From: Pseudisothecium myosuroides
Lineage: Eukaryota > Streptophyta > Bryopsida > Hypnales > Lembophyllaceae
DNA: 64,000 nucleotides
NCBI GenBank assembly: GCA_951799445.1
Contig: OX637287.1
Location: 17,732,224-17,796,223, forward strand
Direction: 5' to 3'
Both the position numbers and the translations under genes were made by a program. Positions within the stretch are counted from its first letter, which is position 1; each line of letters begins with the position of its first letter. The notes under the pieces are model-generated. The model ran no database searches. It saw only the letters and a list, made by a program, of their open reading frames with translations, and was not told the origin of the DNA. Below, one piece after another: positions 59,693-64,000 of the stretch.

Positions 59693-62600
59693 TCAAACAG
59701 CTACTGGTTCAGCTGCCTTTTCTGACACCACTGAGTGATCCTCAAGCTGCAACAAGTCAAAAGCAGAAAGAGTTAGTTTGTTAATAATAGGCCATCACAC
59801 GATCATCCACAGCAGCTCATATGACGTCACTAATTTTGGCCAAGCTCAAACGCCACTACTTCCTTAAATGCACTGAATAGGAGCATCCTTCAGTCCTACA
59901 GTCCCCTGTAAAAGAATTCCATTCCCTGTCTTTTCTATGTCAGCCTCATCCTGTAAGAGAATTACATGGGCAGACTTGAACAGCTCATCCAAAACTTCAG
60001 ATAATGTGGGATGGGCGTGCACAGCAAATTTGATATCCTGCGAATTCAAGAGGCAACAAAACCAGATAAGGATGACTTGGAATAGAAAACGTAAGGATCC
60101 GGGTACCAAGAGAATGCAAAAGAAAAAGGACAAAAGGTTGCAAATTACTGTTATCTATGATATTTTAAAAAAGAAAACCACATAGACAAGAAAATTTGCC
60201 TCCTCGGCATGGTTAGGAGAGCTAGTGCATTCTGTTTCTGACCTTGATAGTATTGCCCATAGCTATAGCATTTGAAGCTTCATGAATAAGGTCAGCAGCG
60301 TGGAGACCTAGTATATGAACTCCTAAGATCTCTCCAGTATCAGGTCGATATATCAACTGCCGACAACACAGTCTGGGGGTAAGTCCTCTACATTTCAAGA
60401 CTGAAGCCTCGTGGACTTTAAACATCTTCCACATAGATGTGATGACAACTTCATTCCTCTACAATCCTTGCATGAGGAAACCTTTCATACGATTCTGAAT
60501 TTTTCTGGCCTATACCTAGCAGAAAATTGCGAAATCTTCACACCACCATGCAAAAAACTCTAGTATATGACAACAATCCCTTCTATGATCGACCAATCTT
60601 AACATCATCACCCAAGAAGCAATATAAATGGAAAAAACTGATACTGCAAGATATTGAGTAGTGTTACCTTGGCTAACCCGTCACCCTCATTCTCTGCAAG
60701 TGCTTTGGTGTTGGCTTTGAAGCTGGTCTTAGCAACGCTTACTTTAAAGGACTCCTTTTCGGCTAATGCTCTTGCTCGTGGCTGCCATTAATTAACTCAC
60801 GAGTCAAGCATCTTACTTCCGGGAGTTTTAGATTTACTATCAATGAATTTCAAGTCTAATTTCCAACCGATCATTCAAAAAGCTTTAGAAATAATGCATA
60901 CGGTAAATCTCAAAAAGTCGGTATTGCTGAAAGCGTCTTAAGAAAATTACCTCAGTAAGCCCCACCATGCTAATTTCTGGGTGCGTGAAACAAGCTGCAG
61001 GAACGCTGTTATGGTTCAAAACATTGTCTCGCCCAGCGATCTGCTCAATAACTGTGGAAAAATCATTAACCCGATGAGAAAATCATGCGTTAAGGTCGAA
61101 TAAACTTAGAAGATCAGCCTAACCCCAGTGCCCAGGATGAAAATAGAAGTTCGCTCCGAAAGCTAATAGTCAATTGAAGTAGCTTTGGAAGCGGCCACTT
61201 TTGATTAATTGGGCACCCAGGGCTAAACAGAGTAGCTCAATTCGGCATATTAGGTCCAGAACATTTGACCTTGACAGCTCCTTCAAATCATTCAAGATGG
61301 ATGGAGCAGAAGCCTGGACTGACCAGAAATGCCTTGAGCACTTGCCGCATGTGCCAGCATCATCTTGCCGTTGGCATCACCAATGCAATATAGGTTGGGA
61401 ACCTGTATCATCAAAACAAACAATGTTTGATGAATGTTACTCAGAACGCAGCAAATGCCCCTTCAGTCACCCCTTTTTGAACATATATACGGGAATTCTT
61501 GAAAACATAAACGTCTTCGTACAACAATGCCCACTCACCTTGTTTCCTTCCGCATCCAACACTTGCATTCGCTCATCCACAGGTACAAAACCCCTCTGTG
61601 TAACTATATTCAACTGCCAAAAAAGAACACAGATGTGAATAGGGTTTGACAATTTACTAAAGATACAGAATTAATGACATCACTCGCAATTAACATGCCC
61701 ATGTTTCCCTCATAGGAAGGAATTCAATATAGTGTAGCACCTTTTCAAGACCCAAGCCTTTCGTAAAAGGAGAGCGCCCCGTAGCAATCAGCGCCGCATC
61801 CACCTGTAAGTCAGAAGGAGCAATTACATATTTGTGACTTTAAAACAGAACTAAAATTTAGAGCAGACATAAACCGAGCATGTGAAAAGCCAGCATCTAA
61901 ATGAAACCCAGGTGAGGAGAGAATTTACCTCAAGAGTTTCCTTCACCTCCCTAGTCTTTGTGTCAACCAGTTCAATCTGAACTGGCTTTCCATTTTTAGC
62001 TGGCGTGATCTATAATACAATAACATCAATGAACATTATTTCTTAACTTGATCATGTCGAAATCTCTTACTAATATTAATTCCCATAGCTACAGAATAAT
62101 TGTTGCTCACATCGCAAACACAAGGCTGAGTAACTTTAAATAAATACAAAAAATTAAAATTATACAGATTTCAAGGAGACATCTCTTCACATCAAAAATC
62201 CCTCACCTTCTTGGCCAAAACACCGACATGGTAGTCAATTTTTCGGGGATTGATCAAAATCCGCTGCGCAAGCTTGCCAATTTCAGGATCAAACCCTGGC
62301 ATCAAACCATCCAGCGCCTCGATGAACGTCACCTGTTGGTAACCCATAATAGAAGTAAGCCTTCAAAAGGAACCAAATGGAGAAGAAGCACTTTCTGAGC
62401 ACACTTTTGTATGATCCTTACGTAATAGTGATAGCATAAGAAGAAAAGAGATGTCTTCATGGAACAACTCTAATGTTGAGCCCATGCCCTGCGACACACA
62501 ATACTTACCTCGCTTCCAAGGGCTGTGTACACATCACTAAACTCTAGACCAATGTATCCGCTTCCTACTATTGCAATCCACTCTGGAATCCACTCCAGCT

Positions 62601-63938
62601 TCAAAGCATGATCACTTGTGAAAACAGTTTTTCCTGCGAGTCCAAGAGATAAGTGCTGTGGTCATCTACAAAATCAATGGTGAAATTTTGTTCTTCAAAG
62701 GAGAAGTGTAAACATATAAATTTGTTCAGGTTTTAAAGAAGCCTATACTGAGAACTATCAGAATTTGGGGGCCAGGCCCTGAAAGTTATTCGTACTGCCT
62801 GGTCAAAAATAGCTAAGTTACATTTCTCATTATCAAACGAACCTCAGCTTGCACACTTACATTAGGGCAACTTCACATGCATTAGATGAAGCAACGATAT
62901 CTAGAATACTTACCATCGATTTCAATCCCTGGAGGCACAAATGGTACTGACCCAGTGGCAATTATGATATTTTTTGCTGTGATGGTTCTATCGGCAAATC
63001 CGATTCTACCATACTTCACAACTTGAGGAGCCTGCGCACAGGTCATGCCACAGATCATGTAAAAGTTAATCGTGGGAAAAACACCTCCAGGCATAAGAAA
63101 CTATGCATTAACCCGTAAAGGACAACCAGGACCAAATTGATACAAATATTTTTTTATAGCAGTCTAAAGTAGGTCATACAGGAAATTGCTCTTGTCCAAT
63201 GTTACTTACTATTTCACCAAAAAGCCTTCAGTGTTCTTAAGTGATTCTGGTGATGTAAAATTTGGCCACATCTGACTTCTCACAATATGATCAATTAAGT
63301 TGATTATTTTAAATCCATGTTCTCTTGGGAGGAAAAGTTCTAAGGTTATTGCTGCTGATAGTCCTCTTGCAATGGACCAATAGGTCTAGACAAGCGCATT
63401 AAACATATTTGGTGTCTACTAGAGGATCCAAATGAGAAAGAAAAACAGCACTCATACCACGACGGAACCAACACCAGTCAGGATGTCGACCCCAATGGCC
63501 TTCATTGAGTTGGTCAAGTTCCCCCGAATCTTGGTGGCCAGGTTGTTAGCATGATCTGCAACTGCTTGCCTATCATATTCAGCGGCTGCTACCTGCATAC
63601 AATTCATCTCAAAATGTAAGGACGTAGGATACTACAACTGAAGCTCCAAACGTATTCTTCAGGGAACTTCGCTGCCAATAAATTATCACAAACTAAGGCA
63701 AAAAGAGGCCGAAATGGAAACACTAAAACCAAAACAACCTAGAAAATGGCCTGCATAATACTGTACAAAGTTCAAGAAATGAGAGATCAACCTGGATTCC
63801 AAGGGCCTTGAGATGATGCTCATCACGAAGCTCCCGCATACGTCCACTAACAGCTAAGAGTGCTTTGGACGGAACACATCCTCTGTTTACACACGTCCCT
63901 CCGACAACGTCTCCCTCGACGATTGCTGTCTTTAAACC
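59693..63938 (-). CDS. Dihydrolipoamide dehydrogenase, plastid type (5' part outside window)
   Basis: The FAD-dependent E3 subunit of the plastid pyruvate dehydrogenase complex (EC 1.8.1.4). Fourteen exons read down the minus strand: 63938-63792, 63592-63458, 63031-62914, 62633-62509, 62332-62207, 62009-61929, 61803-61741, 61613-61539, 61402-61324, 61051-60951, 60781-60668, 60356-60243, 60037-59966, 59746-59693. All introns are GT-AG and phases agree. The redox disulfide is in [16 protein letters not shown], the plastid form (mitochondrial enzymes have CLNVGCIPSK). Next come IIIATGSVP, the NAD-binding [39 protein letters not shown] for [18 protein letters not shown], and the catalytic HAHPTLSE. 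The C terminus after the last short exon is EKAAEPVAV. The transit peptide and the first FAD-binding GxGxxG lie beyond 64000. Nothing suggests loss of function. Confidence 0.96.
59838..59873 (-). repeat. Right arm of the 36-bp inverted repeat, inside the last intron
   Basis: Exact reverse complement of 59077-59112. If the intron before the last exon is not spliced, the primary transcript could fold with its 3' part across the last exon. Confidence 0.97.
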
Positions 63939-64000
63939 CTGTGGCTCAAAAAAACCCATGGCCAATTTCAGAAATTGGAGAACCGCGCATCTCAGGAATG

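Noticed and set aside
59864..59966. Exon 13 read through as the normal C terminus of the dehydrogenase
   Set aside because: The GT at 59965 and the exon at 59746-59693 give the expected family-like ending; the read-through tail is kept only as a possible alternative.
63108..63130. TTAACCCGTAAAGGAC in an intron of the dehydrogenase gene as a family P end
   Set aside because: Neither the following interior nor a right end matches; too short to call.
1..64000. CRISPR arrays, riboswitches, bacterial operons
   Set aside because: Introns, plant snRNAs and plant gene families show nuclear plant DNA; no regularly spaced repeats with unique spacers were seen.

Overview
The window is nuclear DNA from a land plant. 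It encodes a plastid-type dihydrolipoamide dehydrogenase, a plant pectin methylesterase, a plant bHLH factor with an ACT-like tail, a PDZ protein with a plastid-like leader, and plant U1 and U5 snRNA genes with plant-style upstream elements. All protein genes have short GT-AG introns of about 80-630 bp. The space between genes is very AT-rich and full of small inverted-repeat elements. Abundant piggyBac-type elements hint at a non-flowering land plant (lycophyte, fern or bryophyte), but the sequence alone does not fix the species.

Layout: 1-6.5 kb is intergenic with the end of a TTAA-type MITE and one small MITE. A five-exon pectinesterase lies at 6493-9547. From 11910 to 17387 there is a complete piggyBac-like transposon with TTAA on both sides; its single long reading frame is broken by three stop codons. 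A PDZ-domain gene lies at 18935-20812. From 21 to 35 kb there are only repeats: piggyBac-type MITEs, tandem duplications, an inverted MITE pair and foldback elements. A bHLH gene lies at 35270-36665. From 37 to 53 kb there are again only repeats, with at least six element families, one of which shows 4-bp target duplications at three copies. A HAD phosphatase gene lies at 53628-56085. A U1-U5-U1-U5 snRNA cluster formed by tandem duplication lies at 56350-58760. The 3' fourteen exons of the plastid dihydrolipoamide dehydrogenase gene run on the minus strand from 63938 down to 59693, with the 5' part beyond the window.

The genes show no operon-like functional link. Two (the dehydrogenase and the PDZ protein, perhaps also the HAD enzyme) probably act in plastids; the pectinesterase acts in the cell wall; the bHLH factor and the snRNAs act in the nucleus. 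The most unusual contents are the intact-ended piggyBac element with a long in-frame N-terminal extension, the matching family of TTAA-flanked non-autonomous elements, and the linked U1-U5 gene pairs whose U5 loop 1 sequences depart from the usual one.
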